Assembly (NCBI RefSeq): GCF_014837165.1
Contig: NZ_JACSPM010000001.1
Coordinates: 950,304-1,014,303, forward strand
DNA from: Microbacterium gallinarum
GTDB lineage: Bacteria > Actinomycetota > Actinomycetes > Actinomycetales > Microbacteriaceae
DNA: 64,000 bases
Reading direction: 5' to 3'
How positions within the stretch are numbered: the first letter of the stretch is position 1; the number at the start of each line of letters is the position of its first letter. Of the stretch, positions 1 through 8,222 are shown piece by piece. The notes under the pieces were generated by a model. That model worked only from the letters and a program-made list of their open reading frames with translations. It was not told the DNA's origin and did no database searches. The translations under genes and the position numbers were made by a program.

Positions 1-147
1 CGGGCATTTGATCCCTGGGCACGCATGTTCACTGGCTACGCATCGTTCACCAGCCGGCTCGCTCGCCGACCAGATCGCTCGCTGACCACGCCTCGGTCGG
101 TGTCCTTGCGTCGCTTCTCCCCATCGATGGCCCTGCCATCGCATCGT

Positions 148-1656
148 TCACTCCCGGGCGACGAATCTCACGCAGGGCGGCGGGCGATCGAGATAGCGCC
201 GGCCGAGCGGGCTCGTCCACTCGAGCACGCCGCCGGCGTGCTGCGCGACCTGCCACGGGGTGTGATGCTTCAGCGTGTGATGTCGGCGGCACAGGTGAGC
301 CAGATTCGTGTGCGCTGTCGCACCGCCGTGCTGGTGGTCGATCGTGTGGTCGATGTCGGACCGCCATACCGGCATGCGGCAGCCGGGAAACCGGCAGTGC
401 TCGTCGCGCGCCCGGAGGTGACGACGCTGAGCCTCGGTCGGGAACCTGCGGTCGACCGCGATCACGTCGCCCGAGACCGGATCGGTGAGCACGCGATCCC
501 AGAGGGTCGCCGCGCCCAGCAGCCTCCGCGCCGATTCGGGGTCGATCGGCGCCCGGCCGGTGAGCACCGGCGCGGGTCCCTCATCGCCGACGAGCGTCTG
601 GAACGGCACGGTCACTTGCACGATCGCGCGGATGGCGTCGATACCGGCCCCGCCGTCATGGTCGATCGCCTGGACCGTCGGGTGCCCGGTGAGCGCGAGG
701 TCGCACAGGGCGTCGGCCCGCAGCTGATCCATCGTGCGCGCGTCGTGCGCCGCTGAGCCATCGGACGCGGCTGCGCCCAGACCCTCGGCCGCATCCGCCC
801 CGCCGGCCGCGTCCAGCCCGCCGGCCGCATCCGCCCCGCCGACCGCGTGGCCCAGCTCACCCCCGCCGTCCGTACCGCCGGCATCACCGACCCCAACCGC
901 GGCATCCTTCACAGACCGCGCCATCTGCGTGATGCGGTCGTGGATGCCGTGCGCCAGCACCGACGGAAGCAGCGCCCACAACTCGGACATGCCGTCCTCC
1001 ACGTCGCGCACGGTCACTCGCCGCGCTTCTCGCGCCTCGGCATGGCGCTCGGCGATCGTCGTGGGCATCAGCGCTTCCGCGATCGACGCGGCCGCGACCC
1101 GCAGGCGCCCGGTCGTGAGCCCGGCGGAGCGCTCGAGTACGAGCGCCTCGAACCGCCCCCGCGCCCCGTCGTCAGTGAGCCGCACGCCGGCATCGACCAC
1201 GACCCGGGCGTGAGGCAGCGAGAGGCGCCCGGCTTCGAGCGCAGCCATCGTCTGCGGAAACCGGTCGCGCATCACGAGCGCGTCGTCCATGCGCTGCTCG
1301 ATCGTTCGGTCCGCCATGCCGACGACGCAGGCGAGCTCAGCTGCGAAGTCGCGCACCGACAGCGGCGCGTCGTCTCGCATCGCGCCGTCTTCGAGGGCGA
1401 GGCCCATCGCCTCCGCGAGCAGCCGCACCTGCACGCCCTGCCACCGGGCGACCTGCTCCGTCGCTCGCTCCCACTCGTAGAGGAGCTCCTCGCGGCGCGT
1501 CGCCGCGACATCCCACGTGTGCCGCGTCTCGATGCGCGGGCCGGTCTCGAGCGGACCGTCGTAGGGCTCTTCCCACGCCTCGGCCGCCAGCTCACGCTCG
1601 CGCCAGAGCATCGCTTCGATCTCCACATCGAGAGTCAGCGGCGCCGGGAGGTTCAT
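148..1656 (-). CDS. DUF222 / HNH endonuclease-domain protein
   Basis: A 502-residue protein with an N-terminal DUF222 region (about residues 30-370) and a C-terminal HNH nuclease module (about 415-480). The HNH part shows a zinc-knuckle-like CRFPGC, then DIDHTIDHQHGG and LCRRHHTLKHH, which supply the His/Asn/His metal centre. This is the 13E12-like family, often multicopy in actinobacteria; DNA cleavage is expected but the biological role is not established. A low-complexity GGADAA-type insert at about residues 266-290 comes from an 18-bp DNA tandem repeat. A -10 hexamer lies about 28 bp upstream on the minus strand. Nothing mobile flanks it. Confidence 0.9.
   Translation of the reverse strand: MNLPAPLTLDVEIEAMLWRERELAAEAWEEPYDGPLETGPRIETRHTWDVAATRREELLYEWERATEQVARWQGVQVRLLAEAMGLALEDGAMRDDAPLSVRDFAAELACVVGMADRTIEQRMDDALVMRDRFPQTMAALEAGRLSLPHARVVVDAGVRLTDDGARGRFEALVLERSAGLTTGRLRVAAASIAEALMPTTIAERHAEAREARRVTVRDVEDGMSELWALLPSVLAHGIHDRITQMARSVKDAAVGVGDAGGTDGGGELGHAVGGADAAGGLDAAGGADAAEGLGAAASDGSAAHDARTMDQLRADALCDLALTGHPTVQAIDHDGGAGIDAIRAIVQVTVPFQTLVGDEGPAPVLTGRAPIDPESARRLLGAATLWDRVLTDPVSGDVIAVDRRFPTEAQRRHLRARDEHCRFPGCRMPVWRSDIDHTIDHQHGGATAHTNLAHLCRRHHTLKHHTPWQVAQHAGGVLEWTSPLGRRYLDRPPPCVRFVARE
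787..858. repeat. 18-bp tandem repeat inside the DUF222/HNH gene
   Basis: Three near-identical 18-bp units (787-804, 805-822, 823-840) plus a diverged fourth (841-858). Units one and three are identical. On the coding minus strand each unit encodes the hexapeptide GG(A/L)DAA. Because the unit length is a multiple of three, copy-number change would keep the frame. The repeat lies in the linker between DUF222 and HNH. Confidence 0.85.
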
Positions 1657-1683
1657 GTCGCAATTGTGGCAGCAGCCTCCGAC

Positions 1684-1734
1684 ATTCTATTCGATTCCAC
1701 AGGCCTCTCCACATGTGGAAAGTCGAAGATAGAA
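1684..1734 (-). promoter_or_regulatory. Promoter and long inverted repeat upstream of the DUF222/HNH gene
   Basis: Reading the minus strand, TAGAAT (plus strand 1684-1689) is a good -10 hexamer for the DUF222/HNH gene. It is embedded in the left arm (1685-1700) of an inverted repeat whose right arm is 1715-1734. Three blocks pair (TTCTAT/ATAGAA, TCGA/TCGA, TTCCAC/GTGGAA), with two 2-nt bulges in the right arm. A separate 12-bp palindrome, TCCACATGTGGA, sits at 1708-1719. It could be an operator or a transcript hairpin; the binding protein is unknown. Confidence 0.5.
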
Positions 1735-1791
1735 GCAATCCGAATCCGCTCACGGCGCGACGTGACCCTATCGCGTTGCTACTGTCTGCCC

Positions 1792-2064
1792 ATGACCCCC
1801 TCGCTCAAGCGCCTGCAGTCGTTCGCCGATATCTCGATCGTCATAGGGCCCCTGCTCCTGGTGCTCGGTCTCACCTTCGCGTTCAGCGTCGCCGGGCTCA
1901 TGCTGCTCCTCGGCACCTCCGCTGCCGTGACCGGAGGCATCCTCCTGCTCGCGGGTCTCGTCAGCCGGGCGATCGAGCTTGGGGTGCGCGCGATGCACGA
2001 GAGCGCGAGCCTCCCGGCGACGGAGGGCCTCACCGCGCACGCGGAGCACTCAACCGCCGACTGA
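1792..2064 (+). CDS. Small membrane protein of unknown function
   Basis: A 90-residue protein with two hydrophobic segments (about residues 16-36 and 40-62) that look like a membrane hairpin, followed by a charged tail ending EHSTAD. I chose this ATG because a TACTGT -10 hexamer (1780-1785) ends six bases before it, which predicts a leaderless mRNA. No family recognised. The 3' end of the gene, including the stop codon, is duplicated just downstream (see the repeat). Confidence 0.65.
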   Translation: MTPSLKRLQSFADISIVIGPLLLVLGLTFAFSVAGLMLLLGTSAAVTGGILLLAGLVSRAIELGVRAMHESASLPATEGLTAHAEHSTAD

Positions 2065-2103
2065 CCAGCGACACATCGGAGCACTCAACCGCCGACTGAC
2101 CAG
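2042..2103. repeat. 27-bp direct repeat duplicating the 3' end of the small membrane gene
   Basis: The 27 bases at 2042-2068 recur at 2077-2103, a period of 35 bp. The first copy encodes the end of the preceding protein and its stop codon; the second copy is intergenic. A partial third copy of the linker sequence follows at 2110-2119. Confidence 0.85.
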
Positions 2104-2147
2104 GCGGCGCATCGGAGCAACCCGCACCACCGAGCCGACAAGCCACC

Positions 2148-2891
2148 TCACGACACGAGCAGGTACGTCGCCCCCACGATCGTGAACACGATCACCAGCC
2201 GCTCGAACCCCTTCTGATCGAGCCGGTCCGCGATCCACCGGCCGGCCAGTGCCGCAGCGATCACGACCGGCACGAGCATCGCGTCGAGCAGCAGGCCCGG
2301 CACCGTGATGATCCCGAGGCCGATCGAGAACGGCACCTTGAAGAGGTTCACGATCGCGAACAGCCACGCAGCCGTGCCGAGGAACTCCTTCACCGGGAAC
2401 CTCGCCGCCAGGAAGTACATCGACATCACCGGTCCGGCCGCATTGGCGACCATCGTCGTGAACCCGCCGAGCGTGCCGTAGGTCGCGGCCGCCACCCGGT
2501 GCGGGCGTGCCAGGTCGACGCCCGATGCGAACCGCCGCCGCAGCAGCGTGATCGCGATCACCGCGAACAGGATCACCCCGATCGTGCGCTTGACCCACAC
2601 ATCGTCGGCGAACCACAGGAACACCACGCCCACCAGCACGCCGGCGACCACTGCCGGAGCCAGACGCAGCAGTTCACGCCAGTTCGCGTGACGCCGGTAC
2701 ATCGTGACGGCGAACAGGTCGGCCACGATCAGCAGCAGCAGGAGCGTGCCCGTCGACTGCTTCGCGGGAAGCACGGCGGCGAAGATCGCGACGGCGACCG
2801 TGCCCGCACCCGGCACCGCCGTCTTCGACAGGCCGACGATCGCGGCGGCCACGGCGAGCAGCAGCCATGCCCACCAGGCGAGCTCGGGCAC
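2148..2891 (-). CDS. TSUP (TauE/SafE) family membrane transporter
   Basis: A 247-residue multi-pass membrane protein of the TauE/SafE (TSUP) family, which moves sulfur-containing or organic anions. The two family half-repeats are visible: the N-terminal one has SKTAVPGAGT and the C-terminal one GTLGGFTTMVANAAGPVMS. I take the GTG at 2891 as start because it lies two bases beyond the cofD stop, implying translational coupling. Upstream in-frame sequence is Arg-rich and looks like antisense shadow. Third gene of the hemD-cofD-TSUP operon; the substrate cannot be deduced. Confidence 0.85.
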   Translation of the reverse strand: MPELAWWAWLLLAVAAAIVGLSKTAVPGAGTVAVAIFAAVLPAKQSTGTLLLLLIVADLFAVTMYRRHANWRELLRLAPAVVAGVLVGVVFLWFADDVWVKRTIGVILFAVIAITLLRRRFASGVDLARPHRVAAATYGTLGGFTTMVANAAGPVMSMYFLAARFPVKEFLGTAAWLFAIVNLFKVPFSIGLGIITVPGLLLDAMLVPVVIAAALAGRWIADRLDQKGFERLVIVFTIVGATYLLVS

Positions 2892-2893
2892 GC

Positions 2894-3877
2894 TCAGAGC
2901 CCGGCTGCGCCGAGCGCTGCTTCGGCGAGGGCGGCAGAGCGCGCAGCATCCGTCATCCACAGCGGAGTGACGAGCGAGCGGATGCCTCGGCCGGCGACCT
3001 CGGCCGACAGGGCATCGTCCTCCTCGGCGATCAGCCAGGCGTCGAGCACCCCGTCGCGCGAGCGCGCGCCGTAGTGCGCGGCCACGGCCGCGGCGGAGGT
3101 CTCGACCCCGATCGCGGTGAGGCACACGTCGGCCATGCCGCGCACGACCTTGCCGCCGATGATCGGCGAGACGCCGACGATGGCCGCGCCCGAGTCCCGC
3201 AGCGCCGTGCGCATCCCGGGCACCGCGAGGATCGGGCCGATCGACACGACCGGGTTAGACGGCGCGATCAGCACGACGTCGGCGCCGGCGATCGCCTCGG
3301 TCACGCCCGGCGCGGGGCGCACGTGCTCGATGCCCGGGTTCTCGAACCGCGCGGGCGCGAGCGTCGCACGATGGCGCGTCCACCACTCCTGGAAGTGCAT
3401 CCGGGTGCCGTCTTCGAGCACCACGACCGTGTCCACCTCGGCGTCGGTCATGGGCAGCAGGCGGGCTCCGAGGGGCCAGCGGTGCGACATCCGCTCGAGC
3501 ACCTGCGTGGGCGTGAGACCCTCGCGCAGCCAGCCGGTGCGCGCGAGGTGGGTGCCGAGGTCGAGGTCGCCTAGGGTGAACCAGGGCCACCCGGCATCCC
3601 ACTCCTGCAATTCGCGATTCACCCGCTCGGTGTCGCCCTCGCGGCCCCACCCGCGTTCGGTGTCGTTGACCCCCGCGAGGGCGTAGGTGATCGAGTCGAC
3701 GTCGGGCTGCAGGCGCACGCCCGACAGCCACAGGTCGTCACCGGTGTTGACCACGACCGTGAGGGCGGCCGCGGTGTCGTCGATGCCGCGGGCGCGCAGG
3801 GCGCCGCGGACGCCGAGCACGAAGCGCGAGCCGCCGACGCCGCCCGCGAGCACGACGATGCGCGGCGCTCGGGTCAC
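2894..3877 (-). CDS. fbiA: 2-phospho-L-lactate transferase (CofD/FbiA), coenzyme F420 biosynthesis
   Basis: A 327-residue CofD/FbiA protein. The family transfers an activated phosphoenolpyruvyl or lactyl-phospho group to the deazaflavin FO, a cytosolic step of F420 synthesis. Evidence is the N-terminal LAGGVGGSRF nucleotide-binding loop, the hallmark VVNTGDDLWLSGVRLQPDVD, and SPSNP-type residues (IAPSNPVVSIGPI) near residue 210. GTG start at 3877, seven bases after the hemD stop; TSUP follows after two bases. fbiB and fbiC are not in the window. Confidence 0.93.
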   Translation of the reverse strand: MTRAPRIVVLAGGVGGSRFVLGVRGALRARGIDDTAAALTVVVNTGDDLWLSGVRLQPDVDSITYALAGVNDTERGWGREGDTERVNRELQEWDAGWPWFTLGDLDLGTHLARTGWLREGLTPTQVLERMSHRWPLGARLLPMTDAEVDTVVVLEDGTRMHFQEWWTRHRATLAPARFENPGIEHVRPAPGVTEAIAGADVVLIAPSNPVVSIGPILAVPGMRTALRDSGAAIVGVSPIIGGKVVRGMADVCLTAIGVETSAAAVAAHYGARSRDGVLDAWLIAEEDDALSAEVAGRGIRSLVTPLWMTDAARSAALAEAALGAAGL

Positions 3878-3884
3878 GTGCGGA

Positions 3885-4724
3885 TCAGCCCCGGTCGGAC
3901 CGCAGCTGCGGGATCACGCCGGTCTTCGGCGCGAACTCATCGGCGGCGTGCGGAAGCGAGAAGCGAGCCACCGCGTCGATCAGCGCATCGACGGTCTGCG
4001 CGTCGGCGATGACGTCGACGTTGAGTCCGGCACGGCGCGCATCCTTCGCGGTGCGCGGGCCGATCGCGGCGATGAGCGTGGTCGACGGCAGGTCGGGGAA
4101 CTGCTGGTGCACCTGCTCGGCGACCGAGCCGCTCGTCACGAGGACCGCGTTGATGCGGCCGGAGCGGACGTCCTCGGCGATGCGGTCGGTGACGGGAACC
4201 CCGACGGTGCGATACGCGACGACGCTGCGCACGCGGTGCCCCGCCGCGGAGAGCATGCGCGTGAGGACCGGCTTGGCGATCTCGCTGCGGAGCGTGAGGA
4301 TGTCGCGCGCCTGTGGCTCGAGGGCGATCAGCTGCTCGGCCATGCCGGCGGCGGAGTTGTCCTCGTCGGGGACCAGGTCGACGCGGTACCCGACGGCGAG
4401 CAGGGCGGCCGCCGTGGTCTCGCCCACCGCCGCGATCCTGGTCGTCGGCGGAACGACCGCGCGGTACGCGTACAGCACGTCGACGGTCGTCGCGCTCGTG
4501 ACCGTCAGCCAGTCGAACGTGCCGGCGGCGAGATCGGCGAGCGACTGCTCGAGCGTGGCCTGGTCATTCGTGGGAGCGAAGTTGATGAGGGGGGCGATCA
4601 CCGGGGTGGCACCCTGGCGGCGCAGTGTGGCGGCGACTCCATCGCCCCACGGCCCACCTCGTGGCACGAGCACACGCCAGCCCGCGAGGGGCTTGGCGGG
4701 TACGTGCTGCGGAGCTGTGTTCAT
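3885..4724 (-). CDS. hemD: Uroporphyrinogen-III synthase (HemD)
   Basis: A 279-residue stand-alone HemD, which cyclises hydroxymethylbilane to uroporphyrinogen III at the branch point of tetrapyrrole synthesis. HemD sequences are poorly conserved. The call rests on GWRVLVPRGG at the N-terminus, the repeated two-lobe architecture, VTSATTVDVLY, AAVGETTAAAL, LVTSGSVAEQV and IAAIGPRTAKDA. I prefer the ATG at 4724 over an upstream in-frame start at 4823, which adds an atypical Arg/Ser-rich leader. First gene of an operon with cofD. Confidence 0.85.
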   Translation of the reverse strand: MNTAPQHVPAKPLAGWRVLVPRGGPWGDGVAATLRRQGATPVIAPLINFAPTNDQATLEQSLADLAAGTFDWLTVTSATTVDVLYAYRAVVPPTTRIAAVGETTAAALLAVGYRVDLVPDEDNSAAGMAEQLIALEPQARDILTLRSEIAKPVLTRMLSAAGHRVRSVVAYRTVGVPVTDRIAEDVRSGRINAVLVTSGSVAEQVHQQFPDLPSTTLIAAIGPRTAKDARRAGLNVDVIADAQTVDALIDAVARFSLPHAADEFAPKTGVIPQLRSDRG

Positions 4725-4834
4725 GGGGGTCGACTCTCGTGGCGCTCGGTCGGCCGCCCCAGACGTTCGAGCAGCCGATGCGCGAACGAATCGGGTTCGC
4801 GCGCTCGGCAGCATTCGCACCATTGCACTGCCTC

Positions 4835-4865
4835 ACCCCGAGCATACCCCTACGCTCCGGGGGGT
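4835..4865 (-). terminator. Possible terminator hairpin downstream of the YtxH/holin/DUF3618 operon
   Basis: ACCCCGAGC (4835-4843) can pair with GCTC plus a G-run ending in T (4854-4865), with small bulges. It lies between the end of the DUF3618 gene and hemD, both on the minus strand. No obvious U-tract, so confidence is low. The rest of 4725-4897 shows nothing else. Confidence 0.35.
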
Positions 4866-4897
4866 GTCGGGTCGAGGTACAGACTCGACGGAGGGCG

Positions 4898-5176
4898 TCA
4901 GCGCGAGTAGGAACGCACGAACGCCCAGACGGCGGCGCCCACCGAGGCGGCGGCGAGGATCACGGCACCCGCCGCGAGCGCGGGGCTGCGGCGCTGGAAA
5001 TCGCGCGCCGTATCGATCGCGTCGTCGATCTTCACCGAGAGGCGCCGCGGCACGTTCGCCTTCACCTCGATCGCAGCCAGCGTCGCCTTGAGCTCGGCGC
5101 GCGCCTTCTCGACGGGGTCGGTGATGCCCAGCGGTACGGCGGTGCGGGGCAGCGGCACGGGCGCGTCAGAGCTCAT
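4898..5176 (-). CDS. DUF3618-type small membrane protein
   Basis: A 92-residue protein with an amphipathic N-terminal half (PVEKARAELKATLAAIE), the region typical of DUF3618, then one transmembrane helix (about residues 68-87). It overlaps the end of the holin-like gene by 11 bp, so it is the last gene of a three-gene operon. This YtxH/holin-superfamily/DUF3618 trio recurs in actinobacteria and is thought to be envelope-associated; the biochemical role is unknown. Confidence 0.8.
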   Translation of the reverse strand: MSSDAPVPLPRTAVPLGITDPVEKARAELKATLAAIEVKANVPRRLSVKIDDAIDTARDFQRRSPALAAGAVILAAASVGAAVWAFVRSYSR

Positions 5177-5567
5177 CGCGCACCTCCTTGACGTCCTGGG
5201 CGATGGATTGCACGGGGTTCTGGCTCTTGCCGATCTTGCGGAACCGGAACACGCCCAGCAGGGCGAGCAGCGCCGCGACGATGATCATTCCGAAGAACAC
5301 GACGAGGGCCGACAGCCACACCGGCCACCACGATGACAGGCCCGCGATCAGATAGGTGCCGAACACCGGAACCGACCAGAACAGCACGAACAGGGCGGCG
5401 AACATCCACAGCGCGCCCCATCCGCCGTCCTTCGCGGTGCGTGCGACCCACTGCTTCGCCGACTCGATCTCGGCGACGACCAGGTTTCGGATCAGCTCCG
5501 GGATCTCGCCGACCAGGGTCAGCAGGCTGTCGTCGGCGCGGTCCTTGAATCCACGCGGCGTGGTCAC
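5166..5567 (-). CDS. Phage holin superfamily III-like membrane protein (Actinobacterial holin-like, DUF1469)
   Basis: A 133-residue protein with a soluble N-terminal helix (LLTLVGEIPELIRNLVVAEI), two central membrane helices (about residues 52-75 and 82-106) and a charged tail. This matches the actinobacterial putative holin X family. Despite the family name there is no phage gene nearby, so a housekeeping envelope role is likelier than lysis. GTG start at 5567, one base after the YtxH-like gene. Confidence 0.85.
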   Translation of the reverse strand: MTTPRGFKDRADDSLLTLVGEIPELIRNLVVAEIESAKQWVARTAKDGGWGALWMFAALFVLFWSVPVFGTYLIAGLSSWWPVWLSALVVFFGMIIVAALLALLGVFRFRKIGKSQNPVQSIAQDVKEVRDEL

Positions 5568-5568
5568 G

Positions 5569-5970
5569 TCACGCTCCGCCGCGACCGGGTGCGGGAGCGT
5601 CGTCGGTGGCCTCGTCGACGAGGTCCTCCACGGCGTCCTTCGCGGCCTTGGCGGTGGTCTTGGCGGCGCGACCGACGTCGTCGGCCTGGTCCTTGCTCAC
5701 CTTGAGCGCGGCGTCGAGCTTCTGCCCGACGGTCTCCTTGCCCGAGGCGGCCTTGGTGACTTTGACGGCGGAGTCCCACAGGGTGCTGGGGAGCGCCATC
5801 GCACTGGTCTTGGCGAACTCCTTGACCTTGCCGACCTGCTCCTGAACCGGATCGAGGTTCCAGACCTTCAGCCACTGCGTCTTGATCTGCTCGTAGCGCT
5901 CACGACCGGCTCGTGTGCCGAGCACGTATCCGACGGCGAGTCCGACGACGAGTCCTGCTTTGCCCCTCAT
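5569..5970 (-). CDS. YtxH domain-containing protein
   Basis: A 133-residue protein whose N-terminus (KAGLVVGLAVGYVLGTRAGR) is the Gly-rich transmembrane signature of YtxH proteins, with the ARAGRERYEQ-type continuation. The rest is a long Ala/Lys/Asp-rich helix that may form a coiled coil. A good Shine-Dalgarno (GAGGAG, five bases) precedes the ATG at 5970. First gene of the operon with the holin-like and DUF3618 genes; function unknown, membrane-anchored. Confidence 0.83.
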   Translation of the reverse strand: MRGKAGLVVGLAVGYVLGTRAGRERYEQIKTQWLKVWNLDPVQEQVGKVKEFAKTSAMALPSTLWDSAVKVTKAASGKETVGQKLDAALKVSKDQADDVGRAAKTTAKAAKDAVEDLVDEATDDAPAPGRGGA

Positions 5971-6070
5971 GGGGTCTCCTCACGCTCGGTGGTGCGCTGA
6001 TGAACCATCCCAGGTTAGCCCTGTATGCCGATTCCGGCATCCACCCTTGACAACACCGGTCGCGGCAGAC

Positions 6071-7567
6071 TCACGACGCCGGAGCGGACCCCCACAGCAC
6101 CATCCGACGCACGCGCTCGGCCTCCGCCTGGGCATCCGCGACGACCTGCGCGAGGCCGCTCCCGGCGAGCCACGACCCCACGGCGGCGAGGCCCCGCGCA
6201 CCTGCGGTCGCCCTGCGCACCGCGTCTGTCGCCTCGCCGTGCCCGATCGTCGATGCCGGACGCGCGAGCGCGAAGCACGCTCGGTGCACGCCGCGCACCG
6301 CGGCCTCGTCGAGGGCCAGACCGAGGAGAGCGGATGCCTCGCCCCGCGCGAGCTCGCCCACGGCGGCGTCATCCAGCCCGGCATGCGGCCCGCCATCCGT
6401 CCCCGCGTCGCTCGCGACGTCGAACGCGACGCTCAGCACGTGCCGACCGGGGCCGGCAGCCTGCGAGAGCCACGCCCACCGGGCCGTCTGGTGCACGAGC
6501 CCCGAGGCGCGGCGAGTGCCCGGCACGGCGTAGACCTCCGCCCCGCGCGGCGCCGCGTCGAGCGCGGGCGCGTCGACCACGATCGTCACGACCTCCCGCA
6601 GAGGCGCGGCATCCGTCATCGAGTCATCCAGGGCAGCGCCCGCGTACGGCGACAGCAGGCGCCGGGCGTCGGCGTGCCCGGTGGCGACGATGAGCACGTC
6701 CGCCGGCGCGACCACGATCGGCTCACCCGTCGGGTCCGCGGCGCTCACGGCCCAGCGGTCGTCGGCGCCGCGCTCGACAGCGGTCACCCGGGCACCCGTG
6801 ACGACCTGGGCGCCGAGGGCGCTCAGCTTCTCGACGAGGGCGTCGACGAGCCGCAGCATCCCGCCCTCGAGGCTCTTCAGGCGAGGGCCGGCCGGACGAT
6901 CGACGAGCAGGTCGGCGACGGCGCCGCCGAGCGATCCGGTGCGGGTCAGCGCCGAGCTCAGGCCGGGCGCCGCCGCGGCCACATCGACACGCGACGGGAT
7001 GACTCCGAAGCGGCCGGCACTCAGCGGAGCGACCATGCGGTCGACCACCGCGTCGCCCATGCGGGTGCGCACCAGGCGGTCGAGGTTGCGCTCCTTGCCG
7101 ATCGTGAGCGGCGGGCGCAGGCGGTCGAGGTACGCACGCCAGGCGCCGTTCAGCCCGATGAAGGGCCGCACCTCTTCGGACCACGGATTCGCCGGGATGC
7201 CGAGCACCGAGTCCGCGGGCACCGGGGCGGCGCCGGATCCCGAGCGCCCGAGTCCGGCGATCCACGTCGTGGTGTCGTCGGGCTCGACCACGAGCGACGA
7301 GAGGCCGAGTTCATCCACGAGGGCATCGACCGCGCCGTTGGCGGTGGACCACGACGTGGCACCGAGATCGACCCGAAGGCCGCCCACCTCGGCTTCGGCG
7401 ATGGTGCCGCCCGCGTGGTCCGCTGCTTCGAGGACGGTCACCGGCATCCCGACCTTCGCGCACTCGAGCGCGGCGACGAGCCCGCCGATGCCCGCGCCCA
7501 CCACCACGACGCGCGTGTCGTGCGCATGGGTGACCAGGTCGTCGAAGGGCTCGGGCGTCTCGGACAT
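6071..7567 (-). CDS. cgoX: FAD-dependent coproporphyrinogen/protoporphyrinogen oxidase
   Basis: A 498-residue flavoprotein of the HemY type. In actinobacteria such enzymes oxidise coproporphyrinogen III to coproporphyrin III in the coproporphyrin-dependent heme route. Seen: the Rossmann FAD motif VVVGAGIGGLVAALE near residue 20, followed by VLEAADHAGG, and a C-terminal FAD-contact region (GLAAVGSWLAGSGL). GGAGG sits nine bases before the ATG at 7567; an in-frame ATG at 7576 is possible. hemD lies nearby but in another transcription unit. Confidence 0.9.
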   Translation of the reverse strand: MSETPEPFDDLVTHAHDTRVVVVGAGIGGLVAALECAKVGMPVTVLEAADHAGGTIAEAEVGGLRVDLGATSWSTANGAVDALVDELGLSSLVVEPDDTTTWIAGLGRSGSGAAPVPADSVLGIPANPWSEEVRPFIGLNGAWRAYLDRLRPPLTIGKERNLDRLVRTRMGDAVVDRMVAPLSAGRFGVIPSRVDVAAAAPGLSSALTRTGSLGGAVADLLVDRPAGPRLKSLEGGMLRLVDALVEKLSALGAQVVTGARVTAVERGADDRWAVSAADPTGEPIVVAPADVLIVATGHADARRLLSPYAGAALDDSMTDAAPLREVVTIVVDAPALDAAPRGAEVYAVPGTRRASGLVHQTARWAWLSQAAGPGRHVLSVAFDVASDAGTDGGPHAGLDDAAVGELARGEASALLGLALDEAAVRGVHRACFALARPASTIGHGEATDAVRRATAGARGLAAVGSWLAGSGLAQVVADAQAEAERVRRMVLWGSAPAS

Positions 7568-7640
7568 GGGCTCCATCCTCCCATCCGGGCGCGCGATCCC
7601 CCGGGTCGCCGACCGCGCGCACGAGTGCGAGACTGGCGGC

Positions 7641-8222
7641 ATGAGCCTCCACATCACCGGCGACGAGACCGCCGACCGCCTGCTCACCGACGACCCGCTG
7701 GCACTGCTCATCGGCATGCTGCTGGATCAGCAGGTGGCGATGGAGACCGCGTTCGCGGGTCCGCTGAAGATCTCGGAGCGGGCGGGAACCCTGGATGCCG
7801 CGGCGATCGCCACCTTCGACCCCGAGGCGTTCACCGAGCTGTTCAAGGCCACACCCGCGGTGCACCGCTTCCCGGGATCTATGGCTGCCCGGGTGCAGTC
7901 GCTGTGCGCGGCGGTCCACGAGGACTGGGGCGGCGACGCCTCGGGGATCTGGCGCGACGGCGACCCCGACGGCGCCACCGTGCTGAAGCGGCTCAAGGCG
8001 CTCCCCGGCTTCGGCGAGCAGAAGGCGAAGATCTTCCTGGCGCTGCTCGGGAAGCAGTACGGCTACGACGGCGCGGGCTGGCGCGAGGCATCCGCTCCCT
8101 ATGGCGAGGACGGGAGCTTCCGCAGCGTCGCCGACATCGTGTCGCCGGACTCGCTCGCGAAGGTGCGCGAGCACAAACGCGCAGCCAAGGCCGCCGCGAA
8201 GTCGGGGGGAGGGGGCGTCTGA
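7641..8222 (+). CDS. HhH-GPD-type base excision DNA repair protein
   Basis: A 193-residue protein of the actinobacterial HhH-GPD-like repair family. It has an N-terminal LIGMLLDQQVAMETAF region like the first helices of DNA glycosylases and a helix-hairpin-helix LKALPGFGEQKAKIFLALL near residue 115. The catalytic Asp of classical HhH-GPD enzymes is not obvious, so glycosylase activity is inferred. A weak -10 (GAGACT) ends six bases before the ATG. The stop overlaps the next start (TGATG), so the two genes are co-translated. Confidence 0.85.
   Translation: MSLHITGDETADRLLTDDPLALLIGMLLDQQVAMETAFAGPLKISERAGTLDAAAIATFDPEAFTELFKATPAVHRFPGSMAARVQSLCAAVHEDWGGDASGIWRDGDPDGATVLKRLKALPGFGEQKAKIFLALLGKQYGYDGAGWREASAPYGEDGSFRSVADIVSPDSLAKVREHKRAAKAAAKSGGGGV

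Noticed and set aside
787..858. A short CRISPR-like or satellite array.
   Set aside because: The units are contiguous 18-mers with no spacers, inside a coding frame.
4898..5970. A prophage remnant, because of the holin-superfamily protein.
   Set aside because: The YtxH/holin-like/DUF3618 trio is a normal actinobacterial envelope cluster, and no lysin, capsid or integrase gene is near.
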